A stretch of DNA of 64,000 nucleotides, taken from NCBI GenBank assembly GCA_020446045.1, contig JAGRFM010000004.1:17330-81329 (forward strand), given 5' to 3'. Both the position numbers and the translations under genes were made by a program. Shown here piece after piece: positions 8,524-18,415 of the stretch (within the stretch, counting starts at the first letter, position 1; each line of letters begins with the position of its first letter). The notes below the pieces were generated by a model, which saw nothing but the letters and a program-made list of their open reading frames with translations, did not search any database and had not been told where the DNA came from. The DNA is from Nitrosomonas sp. (GTDB taxonomy: Bacteria > Pseudomonadota > Gammaproteobacteria > Burkholderiales > Nitrosomonadaceae).

Positions 8524-11500
8524 TCATATCCGTCTTTCCCGCAACATTTCATAAAGCCTCCCCGGCCCAAGCAGCGTTTCTTTTAATCCATTCCTCACCC
8601 GTTCCGAATCTAATGCCTGCTTGCTCATGGTGCTGTGAGCTGCCAGTGCATCCATGATGGCATTCATGAGTTCTTCAGAAAGATCGGGGGAATTTGCAAA
8701 CTGCTCTTTGGAATTATTCGCCGCCTGCTGAACAAGTATGTCTGATTCCAGCAGTTTTCCTTTGATGACATTATTCACGTAGATTAGACGGTCGTTTTCG
8801 GTTATGTCACCTTCAAACAGGTCATTCACTCTGGCAATAATCTCGTAGAGGTAAGCTTTCTCCTTCTCCTGTACAGAACCGCTGCCTGATTCGCTTAGTG
8901 GTTTCAGCTTGGGATAGTCACCATCGTTTAACGGAAGTGCTCTTTTACCTTGATTCTTCAGCGTATGGTGGGTGAGTATCACTTTCGAAAGATCAATGCC
9001 TTCACGTTCACGCCCAAATTCCAGCAACGGCAACAGGCGTTTGTAGAAAATGAAACGTTTTTCAATAGCGGTGTTGCCATAGTCAAATATCTGTGACAGA
9101 AATGCATACATTCTTTGGAATGCCGTCATATCATGCTTGAATAAAATGAGCGCATTTAATTCGTTCTGAGCTTCTTCAATAGCCTTGGGGTCATCTTTAC
9201 CCTTGGCAGCTTTTAGTTTTTGCTGAGCAGCTCTGTAGTGATTCAGAAGGCGGTATACTACGGGTTCCAAAGCTGCTGCCAGATCGCTTTGTCTGGATTT
9301 TGGATTAAGCTCGACTTCAACAACACGATTCACCTCAAAGTCATCGTAATAGCCAGCCGCATCCAGTTTCATGCGTAAATCGTACACAAGATGGGGATCA
9401 GTTACGTTCGAGAGTTCTGCAGTATCGTAGTAGGTTCTGAATGCCCCCAATATTTCTTCCGGGTCGTTCACGAAATCCACCACATAAGTGGTATCTTTGC
9501 CGGGATGAGCACGGTTCAATCTGGATAAAGTCTGTACCGCCGCAATACCCGCCAAACGCTTATCGACATACATGCCACACAGCAAGGGTTGGTCGAATCC
9601 GGTTTGAAACTTGTTGGCAACCAGCAAGATTTGATATTCGTCCGTAGCAAAGGCTTCCCGGATGTCCCGCTTCCTTAAATCGGGGTTCAGGTGATGACTG
9701 GTTTCGGTGAAGGAATCAGGGCCGGATTGTGAATCGTTGACTTCCCCCGAAAAAGCAACCAGCGTCTTGATGCTGTAGCCTTGTGATTTAATTTAGCTGT
9801 CGATGGCCAGTTGCCAGCGAACGGCTTCAAGGCGGCTGGATACGACCACCATGGCTTTGCCTCGTCCATCCAGTAGCGGTGCCACATTATCACGGAAATG
9901 TTCCACGACCACCTGAACTTTCTGACTGATATTGTATGGATGCAGTTTGACCCATCGCATAATGCCTTTGAGTGCTTCGCTGCGTTCCACTTCCTTTTCA
10001 TCGAATTCCTTACCGTCATGGGCCAGCTTGAATGCCAGCTTATACGGCGTGTAGTTCTGCAATACATCTAGAATAAAACCTTCTTCAATCGCCTGACGCA
10101 TGGAATAGACATGAAACGGGGCTGGAAGGTTATCATCACTGGCGGGCAAATCGGGATTGGGTCGTCTGCCAAACAATTCCAGTGTTTTTGCCTTGGGAGT
10201 GGCGGTAAAGGCCACATAACTAATGCAATTGTCTTCAGTCCGTGCCGCCATTTGTGCAGCCAGTAAATCTTCAGTACTGATTTCCCCGCCATCGTTGAGT
10301 TCTTCAAGTTCCTGAGCTGATAAAACCGCTTTGAGCTTGGCTGCAGCTTCCCCCGTTTGTGAAGAATGAGCTTCATCGGCGATTACGGCAAAACGTTTGC
10401 CTTGTGTCGCTGCCAGTTCCTGCACTGCTTTTAATGCAAAAGGAAAGGTTTGGATAGTACAAACCACTATTTTCTTGCCACTGGATAAAGCTGTTGCCAG
10501 TTCTCCACTTTTACTGACACCTTCGCCTTTGATAGTCGCCACAACTCCGGCGGTGCGTTCAAAATCAAAAATGGCTTCCTGCAGTTGGCTGTCGAGCACA
10601 TTACGATCCGATACCACCAACACGGTATCAAACAGTTTTCGGTGGTGTTCATCATGCAAATCAGCCAGAAAATGCGCCGTCCATGCAATCGAATTGGTTT
10701 TGCCGGAACCGGCTGAGTGTTGTATCAGATATTTTCCACCGGGGCCTTCTTCTAGTGCTGCCGCCAATAGCTTTCGGGTGGCGTCGAGTTGGTGATAACG
10801 TGGAAAAATAATGCTCTTGATCTGCTTTTTGTCATCCTTACGGGTGACCAGATAACGCCCCAGAATTTCCAGCCAGCTATCCCGTGCCCAGACCTCTTCC
10901 CACAAGTATGCAGTACGGTGGCCGCCTCGTTCATTGGGTGGATTGCCTGCTGCACCCTGATTCCCACGATTAAATGGCAGAAAAGTCGTGTGTGGGCCTT
11001 CCAGTTTGGTGGTCATGCGTACTTCGCTATTGCTGACCGCAAAATGTACCAAGGCACCATTCGGAAAAGACAGTAATGGTTCAGCAGCACTCTGGCCTTT
11101 GGAGCGGGGCAGGCGGTCAAAACGGTATTGATCGACGGCATCATCCACCGATTGCGTAAAGTCGCTCTTGAGTTCTACCGTTGCAACTGGTAGACCATTC
11201 AGAAACAACACCAGATCAATGGCATTCTCGTTATGCAGCGAATAACGCAGCTGACGCACCACCCGCAGCCGGTTTGCAGCATAGCGGGTCAGAATATCGG
11301 GATTCATTGCCAAGGCCGGTTTGAATTGGGCCAATTTAAGCGGTTGCCGTAAACCGATCATTTCAATGCCATGACGCAACACATTCAGTGTGCCCCGTTG
11401 ATTGAGGGAGTCACGTAATCGCTCCAATAACACATCTGCTGCCTGTATGCCGTGATTCTTTTGCAGCATTTCCCAGGCTTTGGGTTGAGTGGTTTTTACC

Positions 11501-11640
11501 CACTCTAATATATCTATTGGGAATAATGCACTTGCCCGGTCGTAGGCTTGTGCATCGCCTTGCCCATAAAGCCAGCCGTGATCAGCAAGATAGTCACAGA
11601 TTTCAGTTTCTAAGTTGATTTCTTTATGCAGGTCGCTCAT
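8524..11640 (-). pseudogene. hsdR: Type I restriction enzyme R subunit with an in-frame stop
   Basis: Two open frames in the same phase are separated by one TAA at 9793-9795. Before it lie the nuclease domain (Asp at about 142, ELK at 156-158), helicase Walker A GSGKT (311-315) and the DEAH box. The protein would stop at about residue 615, inside the second RecA-like domain. Reading on past the stop gives the normal sequence (IKSQGYS, then FQTGFDQP and the helical C-terminus) for another 422 residues. The family normally has Tyr at or near this point, and Tyr to TAA needs one base change. The ATG at 11640 is preferred because the peptide MSDLHKEINLE is the usual beginning; it overlaps the upstream HEPN gene by 17 bases. 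It may be a true loss of restriction, a sequencing error, or two separately made fragments. Confidence 0.85.
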
Positions 11641-12256
11641 GAGATTTCGGGTTATTGCGATACATGTAGTCAATCAAATCACGCACAATTTCGAGAAGAC
11701 CTGACCAAGGTAAAGCGTCAAATGGATCGCCGTGGGCTAAAGAATTTCTAATGCCCACGAGCGTTCCAGTCTGATCTATTTTACCTTCTTGATTAATCTG
11801 TCTAACACGATACAAGTTTGAAACAACAGGGCCACCATACTTTTGAAAAATTGGGAGCTTTTCATCTACAAGCTCATCATGCTTAACCATATATTCTAGG
11901 CCTTGCTTCAAAAATGCATGTATTTGTTTTCTGGGATTTTTATCTTTATAGGCATTCATATAAATATCCTTAAGTGCTAGCTCCAATGCTGCTAAAGCAG
12001 TCAGTTCTCCAGCCTTAATAATATCCATATCAAACCATGACAAAAAATATAGTCGCATTGCTCTTTCATATTTTTGTGCAACAACTTGAGGTACTTGGCG
12101 GTTCAATGATAATTTAGCCACAAAGTTACACCATTCGTTTATCTCATAGAAAATATGTGGCTCTACTACACTTTTTGTACCAGGCCAGAATATTTGTAAT
12201 GGGTTAGCGGATCGGTCTATAGAAGTGCTGAAAATATCGTTATTATCGCTTTTCAT
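11624..12256 (-). CDS. HEPN-motif protein encoded inside the hsd operon
   Basis: The 210-residue, mostly helical protein has the motif RNSLAH at residues 170-175. This fits the Rx4-6H signature of HEPN ribonucleases, with the usual Asn after Arg. No other domain is apparent. It is translated from an ATGA overlap with hsdS and overlaps the hsdR start by 17 bases, so it is an integral operon member. In the EcoprrI locus of E. coli the anticodon nuclease PrrC, which has a C-terminal HEPN domain, is encoded at the same place between hsdS and hsdR. This protein lacks the N-terminal ABC ATPase part of PrrC. RNase activity is inferred from the motif. It could also be a non-catalytic HEPN protein. 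Confidence 0.75.
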   Translation of the reverse strand: MKSDNNDIFSTSIDRSANPLQIFWPGTKSVVEPHIFYEINEWCNFVAKLSLNRQVPQVVAQKYERAMRLYFLSWFDMDIIKAGELTALAALELALKDIYMNAYKDKNPRKQIHAFLKQGLEYMVKHDELVDEKLPIFQKYGGPVVSNLYRVRQINQEGKIDQTGTLVGIRNSLAHGDPFDALPWSGLLEIVRDLIDYMYRNNPKSHERPA

Positions 12257-13530
12257 ACTGTTGCGCCTCTGATATCGATTTTACCTGTAACAGCGGCTGA
12301 AATTAGAGCAGTACGGCGTTCCTTGAGTAATTCGATGGCTTGTTTGGCTTCAGTAATCAATTCCTCAATTTTGGTGGTTTCTCTGTCTAGGAAAGTTGCG
12401 ATGGATTGTTGCTCTGTGAATGGTGGTACAGGGAATGGAAGATTGGAAACTATCTCAACGGAAAGACCAGGTTGTGCTGCAGATACGGAATATTGGTTTA
12501 AATTCATTGCTCGAAGTGTTTCTCCTAGCCATTTTATGATCAATGGTTTGATTAGTGACACAACAACAGCATGTTCTGATGCCCAGAATTTCCCTTTAGC
12601 ATAATTAATGTTGCCACAAAGAGCTCCTTGACGACCAATCAACGGATATTCTCCATCATGAGTATATCTGGACGTGTAGCCACGCAAGCCATTACCTCCA
12701 TAAACAGGGTATTCTCCAGTTTCTTCAATATGGTTTGATGTGATTGTCTCCCCACTTTTAAGAGAAGCAATTCTTTTTAATGCCATTACGTTCCAATGCT
12801 CCGGCACCTCACCCAGCCATTGAATTCCAGAATCCTTCATAGGCACATCAGGATTCAGTCCTTTGGTAACCGCATGAGAAATAACCGCCTGCCGTTTTTC
12901 TTTCAGTAGTTCGATAAGCCGTTGCTGTTCGCCAATCAGTTCATCAATTTTGGTGGTTTCACAATCAAGGAAGGAAGCGATTATTTTTTGTTCTGGAACA
13001 GGTGGTGCTGTCAAAAGAATAGACAATATAGCTTCTTGATCTATAGTGGTCATCGTAGTGATTTTAGCTCGAGCAATCAATTGATAACGATACAGAGCAG
13101 AGTTTAAAAGATAGCTTCCATATCGAGCATCTAGTAGCGTTTTATCTGGCCTAACACGAATCAAATGACATTCGAAAACAACAGGTTCTATATGATCTCC
13201 AGCTACTGCAACTACTGCGACTCCTTCTTGTTTTAAAGATGAACGGACAAAAAATAAATCTCCAGATAACACTTGGTAAGTGTTTATTTCATTTGCCTCA
13301 CACCTTACACGATCAAGATTGTCAGGTTTGATCTTAAAATCGTCTTGATAAATATCGAAAACATTTACTAACAATACACCTTTTCCAAATTCTCTTTTTT
13401 TCTTAAAAATTCCGTTAATTAGTGGAGCTGATATAACTCGACGTATTTTTTTTATTTCCCAATGCTCCGGCAATTCCCCCAACCATTCCACACCACTATC
13501 CTTGTAGCTTTCATACCGTGGAAAACTCAT
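12253..13530 (-). CDS. hsdS: Type I restriction-modification specificity subunit S
   Basis: This 425-residue protein has two target-recognition halves. Each opens with the same type of block ([15 protein letters not shown] near the N-terminus, [15 protein letters not shown] near the middle). Each closes with a conserved helix containing FLD-ETTKI and KR-A-IS-AVT. These helices space the two half-sites and bind HsdM. I chose the ATG at 13530 because it forms an ATGA overlap with hsdM and begins at the conserved [13 protein letters not shown]. It sets the DNA sequence methylated and restricted by the complex. The recognised sequence cannot be predicted here. Confidence 0.92.
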   Translation of the reverse strand: MSFPRYESYKDSGVEWLGELPEHWEIKKIRRVISAPLINGIFKKKREFGKGVLLVNVFDIYQDDFKIKPDNLDRVRCEANEINTYQVLSGDLFFVRSSLKQEGVAVVAVAGDHIEPVVFECHLIRVRPDKTLLDARYGSYLLNSALYRYQLIARAKITTMTTIDQEAILSILLTAPPVPEQKIIASFLDCETTKIDELIGEQQRLIELLKEKRQAVISHAVTKGLNPDVPMKDSGIQWLGEVPEHWNVMALKRIASLKSGETITSNHIEETGEYPVYGGNGLRGYTSRYTHDGEYPLIGRQGALCGNINYAKGKFWASEHAVVVSLIKPLIIKWLGETLRAMNLNQYSVSAAQPGLSVEIVSNLPFPVPPFTEQQSIATFLDRETTKIEELITEAKQAIELLKERRTALISAAVTGKIDIRGATV

Positions 13531-15269
13531 GCCGACAAGCCTTTGATCATGGTCAGGATGCGGTCGGTGCATTGTTTTAGATCGGCATCAATTTCAGCCA
13601 AGGGGCGGGGTGGTTCAAACACATAGAAATGCCTGTTGAACGGGATTTCATAGCCGACTTTGGTTTTGTTATGATCAATCCAGGCATCGGGTACATGTGG
13701 CAGTACTTCCCGTTTGAAATAGTCTTCTATGTCTTCACTCAGTGGCACATTCTCGGTATCCCGTAAACTGCTGTCCGGTTGCGGTTTGCCTTTTTGCTTG
13801 CCTTTGGTGGCTAGCACGATTTGTCCGTTTTCGTCCCGCAATGGCCGTTCCACGGTAATGGTATGGTAACCAAAATCGGTATTCTTGAAGATTCTTGATA
13901 TTGGTTTTTTTCCTTCACTGGCTTCAATAAATTGCCCAAACAGGCGGGTGATTTCGGTGATATGTTCGTCGGACAGTTCCTTACGCTTGGAACCGAGGCT
14001 TTTACGCATTTTTTGCCAATAACCTGACGCATCGATCAACTGTACCAGTCCTTTGCGATGTTCCGGCTTGCGGTTGGACAGTATCCAGATATAAGTGGAA
14101 ATACCGGTGTTATAGAACATGTCCGTCGGTAGTCCGATAATGGCTTCCAGCAGATCATTTTCCAGCACATAGCGACGTATTTCACTTTCCCCCGAACCTG
14201 CCGCACCGGTAAACAGGGGTGAGCCGTTCAATACGATACCAAAGCGACTACCGCCATCGACAGCGGGGCGCATTTTGCTGATCAGGTGCAGCAGGAACAA
14301 TAACGAACCATCCGAGACACGGGGCAGACCGGGGCCAAATCGGCCACTGTAGCCTTGTGTTTCATGTTCCTTGCGAACTTCCTTCTCAACTTTCTTCCAT
14401 TCCACACCAAACGGTGGGTTGGACAGCATATAGTCGAATTTTTTGTGCAGGTGTCCGTCATCGGAAAACGTATTGCCAAACGTGATATTGGCAACATCCT
14501 GCCCCTTGATCAGCATGTCGGCTTTACAAATCGCATAGGATTCGGGGTTGAGTTCCTGACCGAACATGGTCAAACGGGCATCGGGATTGTGCTCATGCAG
14601 GTATTCCCCCGCCACGGACAACATGCCACCAGTTCCTGCCGTTGGATCATAAATGGTACGCACTACACCGGGTTTGGCCAGCACATCGTCATCTTCGATA
14701 AACAACAAGTTGACCATGAGGCGAATCACTTCACGAGGGGTGAAGTGTTCACCGGCGGTTTCATTGGAAATCTCGGCAAACTTACGAATCAGTTCCTCGA
14801 ATACCAATCCCATCTGGCTGTTACTGACTTTGTCCGGGTGCAGATCGACATTGGCAAAGCGTTCGGTGACTTGATATAGCAATCCGGCTTTGGATAGCCG
14901 TTCAACCTGGGTATAAAAATCGAAACGCTCAAAAATATCCCGCACCGCTTCAGAGAATCCCTGAATATAGGCAAACAGATTTTCCCTGATGTGATCCTGA
15001 TCCCCCATGAGTTTTTTCATATCCAGCGGCGATATGTTGTAGAAGCTCTGTCCGGCTTTACGCAACAAGAAGGGTTCGGGATTGATGTCGGCTTTCAGTT
15101 TGTTGGCATGTTCAGCCAGTACTGCTTCCTTGGTGGTTTCCAGTACACAGTCCAGGCGGCGTAAGACAGTGAACGGTAAAATAACCTTGCCGTATTCCGA
15201 TTGCTTGTAATCGCCACGTAGCAGGTCGGCAACCGACCAGATAAAGGCGGAAAGGGATTGATGATTCAT
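13527..15269 (-). CDS. hsdM: Type I restriction-modification methyltransferase subunit M
   Basis: This 580-residue N6-adenine methyltransferase has an N-terminal helical HsdM domain (about 1-140). The S-adenosylmethionine motif DPTAGTGG is at about 198-205 and the catalytic NPPF at 274-277. All motifs are intact, so methylation should work together with HsdS even though hsdR is interrupted. It is the first gene of the operon. The 728 bases upstream to zapD hold mobile-element debris, so its promoter should lie just above 15269. Confidence 0.93.
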   Translation of the reverse strand: MNHQSLSAFIWSVADLLRGDYKQSEYGKVILPFTVLRRLDCVLETTKEAVLAEHANKLKADINPEPFLLRKAGQSFYNISPLDMKKLMGDQDHIRENLFAYIQGFSEAVRDIFERFDFYTQVERLSKAGLLYQVTERFANVDLHPDKVSNSQMGLVFEELIRKFAEISNETAGEHFTPREVIRLMVNLLFIEDDDVLAKPGVVRTIYDPTAGTGGMLSVAGEYLHEHNPDARLTMFGQELNPESYAICKADMLIKGQDVANITFGNTFSDDGHLHKKFDYMLSNPPFGVEWKKVEKEVRKEHETQGYSGRFGPGLPRVSDGSLLFLLHLISKMRPAVDGGSRFGIVLNGSPLFTGAAGSGESEIRRYVLENDLLEAIIGLPTDMFYNTGISTYIWILSNRKPEHRKGLVQLIDASGYWQKMRKSLGSKRKELSDEHITEITRLFGQFIEASEGKKPISRIFKNTDFGYHTITVERPLRDENGQIVLATKGKQKGKPQPDSSLRDTENVPLSEDIEDYFKREVLPHVPDAWIDHNKTKVGYEIPFNRHFYVFEPPRPLAEIDADLKQCTDRILTMIKGLSA

Positions 15270-15405
15270 GCTTTCTTAGTTTTTATTGTTGCTATTGATT
15301 GATTTTCTATTTAACCAGAATGGTATAGATAACATGAAAACACTGAAATATGAAGCTATAAGAGAACAACGAGTCTAATATTTTTCTAAAGCGTTACACC
15401 AGTGG

Positions 15406-15555
15406 TTATGGTCTTGGGCGTGCCGATGGATCGGTTAAACTTTCCGCGTCCATACGTAGCTTTGCAAACCATTCTTCGCCTATTTTTCTATGGTAGGGTC
15501 TGAGCTTTCGTAGAATGGTTTGTTGTCCACGTTCTAATGCAGTTTGAAGCTGGAT
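15406..15555 (-). pseudogene. 49-codon C-terminal-like fragment of an unidentified protein
   Basis: A short frame opens right after a stop and has no usable start codon. It ends in LTDPSARPRP and contains the soluble stretch RKIGEEWFAKLRM. The composition looks coding, not random, so it may be the tail of a lost gene of the mobile element. I do not recognise the family. Confidence 0.3.
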
Positions 15556-15563
15556 CTAGACAT

Positions 15564-15632
15564 GCCGCTTTAGCGGCTAGCAAGCAGCCCCTTTGAGGGG
15601 CTCAAGCAATAAGCCTCCGGCTCTGCCGGAGG
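15564..15632 (-). terminator. Three successive perfect hairpins behind the integrase stump
   Basis: Stems at 15564-15577 (6 bp), 15586-15602 (7 bp) and 15614-15632 (8 bp) are GC-rich and separated by only 8 to 11 bases. They begin right at the stop codon of the integrase fragment on the minus strand. No clear U-run follows any of them. They could be a compound terminator, an insertion-limiting structure or recombination sites. Confidence 0.5.
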
Positions 15633-15800
15633 TCATTTAACTTCTTTTTGTGATTTAGCGCCCGAAGTTCTATAACGCAATACCCATGATGAAGTTCCTT
15701 TAGCTGACAAAGTAAAAGTTAATCCATCCCCATCTGATCTGATTATGGGTTTTCCAGTTTTAATCCAATTGGATATTTGAAGATTAGTTAATTTTCCCAT
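15633..15800 (-). pseudogene. N-terminal stump of a P4-type tyrosine integrase
   Basis: The 55-residue frame starts with ATG behind a good ribosome binding site (agagagg). It reads RSDGDGLTFTLSAKGTSSWV and then LRYR, typical of the DUF4102 arm-binding domain of P4-like integrases. Intact family members run to about 400 residues with a catalytic R-H-R-Y domain, which is absent. Its position at the zapD-side end of the island is where the integrase of an integrated element is usually found. The truncation implies the element can no longer move by itself. Confidence 0.65.
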
Positions 15801-15856
15801 ATGCATCCTCTCTTGACTGAGTAGCTAGATAATGAATTCCTGCCAATGGATATTCT

Positions 15857-15877
15857 AGCTACTCATGTAGCTACTCA
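15857..15877 (+). repeat. Tandem tagctactca motif upstream of the integrase stump
   Basis: Two direct copies of tagctactca lie here, with an inverted copy of gagtagcta at 15819-15827. They resemble the tandem motif at 3903-3924 near the other end. This is the arrangement of integrase arm sites or of an operator for the integrase gene. The function is inferred. Confidence 0.35.
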
Positions 15878-15997
15878 AAAAAGTGAGATTTAATGATGCA
15901 ACAAGGAATAATATGAAATAAACAATATTTATAATATATTGTAATCAAGGTATATTTGTTGTCGTTTTGGGGTGTTGTGGGATAATATAAGACTATA

Positions 15998-16013
15998 TTA
16001 TAGATTACAGAAC
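15998..16013 (+). repeat. Right 16-bp direct repeat over the zapD stop codon
   Basis: This is identical to 3827-3842. It spans the zapD stop and its last codons, so integration here would leave zapD intact. Integrating elements often choose such gene 3' ends. Confidence 0.55.
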
Positions 16014-16768
16014 GTCAGCTCAAATGCCACATCTTTTTCATAAACTTTCACGCGCTGGCCGGATTGTGACGGGATGAAGCGTATATTCAAGGCGTATTTG
16101 TTTGCGCTGATTTCTGGCACGCATGGGAAGTCTTCGCTGAGGCTGACACGTAACATTTGTGCCATATAGTCGGCGCCAGGCTGTTGAAAAATACCGTGTC
16201 GGGCGATATGTTGAACAGTTTTACCGCTGCTTCTGAGTAAATACAGCACAATACCGAAAGCATTACGGATAGGTAGCAGCGGCGCCAGCCACTCATTGAA
16301 ATCCTTGCGCCGCAAAGCCGGGTCAAGATTAAGCCAGTAATGATACGAAGGCAGATCGAATTCGCAAACTCCGCCAGGGATGTTTGCGCGCTGTTTGATA
16401 GTCATGAGCCATTCAGTGTCACGCAAATGTTCTCCCACTTTGCCGGAAATTTCCAACATGGACCGAAACGTGGTCTGAATATTTTCCAGCACATTATCCA
16501 ATGCTGATTCAGAAATATTCGGGTTCCTGCGCATACCTTCAAGAATTTGTTTTTGGCGTTCCAGTTCCTGAAGTAGATCCGATTTGATATCCGCACGGCC
16601 GGTAATTTCCAGAATCTCAAACAGGGTTAATAAAGACGCATGGTGCTGCATCGGGGAGTCTTTCGCAGAAAAAAAATCGATTTTTTTAAACAAATCCTCA
16701 AGCCGCAACAGAGTGCGAATACGTTCATTAAGCGGGTGTTCGTAACTGATCACGATGGCTTTTTTCAA
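15998..16768 (-). CDS. zapD: Cell division protein ZapD
   Basis: The 256-residue protein matches the ZapD (DUF1342, formerly YacF) family in length and sequence. It has a helical N-terminal domain with the start MKKAIVISYEHPLNERIRT and a C-terminal beta domain containing CEFDLPSYHYWL. ZapD cross-links FtsZ filaments at the division ring. In relatives it lies with coaE, pilD and yacG. Here the downstream partner is missing: a 12-kb island begins at its stop codon. Upstream lies a 240-bp inverted-repeat element and then the Wadjet genes, so it appears to be expressed alone. Confidence 0.9.
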   Translation of the reverse strand: MKKAIVISYEHPLNERIRTLLRLEDLFKKIDFFSAKDSPMQHHASLLTLFEILEITGRADIKSDLLQELERQKQILEGMRRNPNISESALDNVLENIQTTFRSMLEISGKVGEHLRDTEWLMTIKQRANIPGGVCEFDLPSYHYWLNLDPALRRKDFNEWLAPLLPIRNAFGIVLYLLRSSGKTVQHIARHGIFQQPGADYMAQMLRVSLSEDFPCVPEISANKYALNIRFIPSQSGQRVKVYEKDVAFELTFCNL

Positions 16769-16973
16769 TCAAGAGTAGAAAAATACAATGTTGCCTTAAG
16801 CCGACAAAATATACAAATGAAAAATCATGGTGATTGACGAAATTAAAGGGCAATTTTATGCAAAATACAATAAATAAACAGTCGATGAATTTTGGAAGGA
16901 GTAAAAATCGATGTCATGTAATACTCAGCGCAATGGACTTCACCTTGCCTGCATTGCTTTCATCGCTTATTTC

Positions 16974-17213
16974 AACCTAAAAACCTCAGTTGGATGGTAT
17001 TTAGAGTGCTTTGTTTTTTATTTTTGGCAAGGCACAATGAGGTTGTAATAACCAGTTATTACAACGAATTGCAACACCGCAAAAGGTAAAAAACAATGTG
17101 CTATAAATAGCATAGTGTTGCACACCATTCAGGTTAAGGAATTTTCCTGAAATGTATATTTTAATTCATCAAGTTTGTACTTCTTTCTAACGGTCAACTG
17201 AGGTTTTTAGGTT
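16974..17213. mobile_element. 240-bp MITE-like element with perfect 19-bp terminal inverted repeats
   Basis: The ends are exact inverted copies: aacctaaaaacctcagttg at 16974-16992 and its reverse complement at 17195-17213. There is no coding frame inside. A second inverted repeat of 11 bp (gttgtaataac and its complement) lies near 17042-17066. The right end stops inside the jetD stop codon. Size and structure fit a non-autonomous miniature element or a deleted insertion sequence. No target duplication is evident. The remaining bases, 16769-16973, hold the zapD upstream region and nothing else I can identify. Confidence 0.7.
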
Positions 17214-18415
17214 CAATCAATTACTACCGCTATCTGCCGCAGTGACTTCAGTATATGATTAAAACCGATCCGTTCCTGCTCGAGCCGGATTTGATCACCG
17301 AAAGTATTGTTGCCTAACATTTCATAAAGCTGCCGTTCGGTGCCGGTGAGGCGGGCTAGGGGACGGGTTTCGGGTTTCATTTCATGCGTCCAGAACGACT
17401 GGTGCGCTAACAACGTGTGTTTATCCATCAGCAGGCTGCGCACCTGTGGCTGATGGTTACGCAGTTGGTCGAGTATGGCGAATCCGTGCGTGTCGATGTC
17501 ACCCCAGTAATGAATTTCCGGACGTGCTAACCAAGGTATGCCGGATAGGGCGTCAAACCCGTAACCAGCACCAAACAAAACCAGACTGTTGCAGATTTGC
17601 GGAAAGGCGAGGAAGTTGGTTTCGTTTTCGGTGATGAAGATATACTCAATCCGACTGGCTATTTCCGGGTGGTGGCCCAGGTCATGAAATCCCTGTTGTG
17701 TCAGCGAGATATCGCTGTTGCTACCCGGAAGCAGGTTAAAATCAGGGTCGAGGATTCTGAATCGTACACGTAGCGGTTTTTGGCGGAAACCGTAGCGTGC
17801 TTCGAACTGATTGACGCCGGTAGCGTCAGGGTTGATACTGTTGTCTGGTAGGCAACGATCCAGCAGGGTAATCAGAACGCTGCGGTAGTGTTCGATAAAT
17901 TTGGTGTCGACACCGAGTATGTCGGCTTGCCGCAGATAAATGGCGGGCTTCGGGTGCGCCTGCAGCCATTCGATTACCGCCAGCAATTGCCGCCATTGTC
18001 CGGCCAGTTCAAGTGCTTTTAAAGGGTGTGAACCGAGCCAGGGCAAAAGGGCGGGTTGCTGTTGCCGGGTTTGTTCGATCAGATCGACAAACTGCCGGTA
18101 TGGTTTCTGCTTTCCGATGATTTGTACGGCATTGTCCAGGTTGTCCAGCCATACGGCGTGCGGGACGGTATTTTCACCCAACACGGGATGCCGGACAGTG
18201 CGTGTTTCGATGCGAAAATTATTTGTTTTATATAGTCCGGCAATCCAGTCGCGGACTTCGGCGAATCGTTCGGACATTTCCTTACTGGTTGGTGTTTTGA
18301 ATTTCAGCCGGTACGGAAAAAATGCTTCATTGTTCAGCAGCGAGGCGAGCAAGCGGCCTTTGTCCCATAATTGCTGCACCTGTTGGCGTAAATTCGTGTG
18401 AGTTGTCCAGTTCAC
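17213..18415 (-). CDS. jetD: Wadjet subunit JetD (Toprim nuclease)
   Basis: The 400-residue protein has a DUF3322 N-terminal region and a C-terminal DUF2220 Toprim-like domain. The Toprim Glu is in ITENE (261-265) and the DxD in WGDIDTHG (D306, D308), so the active site looks complete. In characterised Wadjet systems JetD is the nuclease that cuts small closed circular DNA delivered by the JetABC SMC motor. The start is GTG in a GTGA overlap with jetC. Its stop codon coincides with the end of the inverted-repeat element. Confidence 0.9.
   Translation of the reverse strand: MNWTTHTNLRQQVQQLWDKGRLLASLLNNEAFFPYRLKFKTPTSKEMSERFAEVRDWIAGLYKTNNFRIETRTVRHPVLGENTVPHAVWLDNLDNAVQIIGKQKPYRQFVDLIEQTRQQQPALLPWLGSHPLKALELAGQWRQLLAVIEWLQAHPKPAIYLRQADILGVDTKFIEHYRSVLITLLDRCLPDNSINPDATGVNQFEARYGFRQKPLRVRFRILDPDFNLLPGSNSDISLTQQGFHDLGHHPEIASRIEYIFITENETNFLAFPQICNSLVLFGAGYGFDALSGIPWLARPEIHYWGDIDTHGFAILDQLRNHQPQVRSLLMDKHTLLAHQSFWTHEMKPETRPLARLTGTERQLYEMLGNNTFGDQIRLEQERIGFNHILKSLRQIAVVID

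Noticed and set aside
9687-10067. A 126-codon minus-strand frame across the hsdR stop
   Set aside because: It is in another phase than hsdR and unlike any hsdR part; the true continuation is in the original phase after the TAA.
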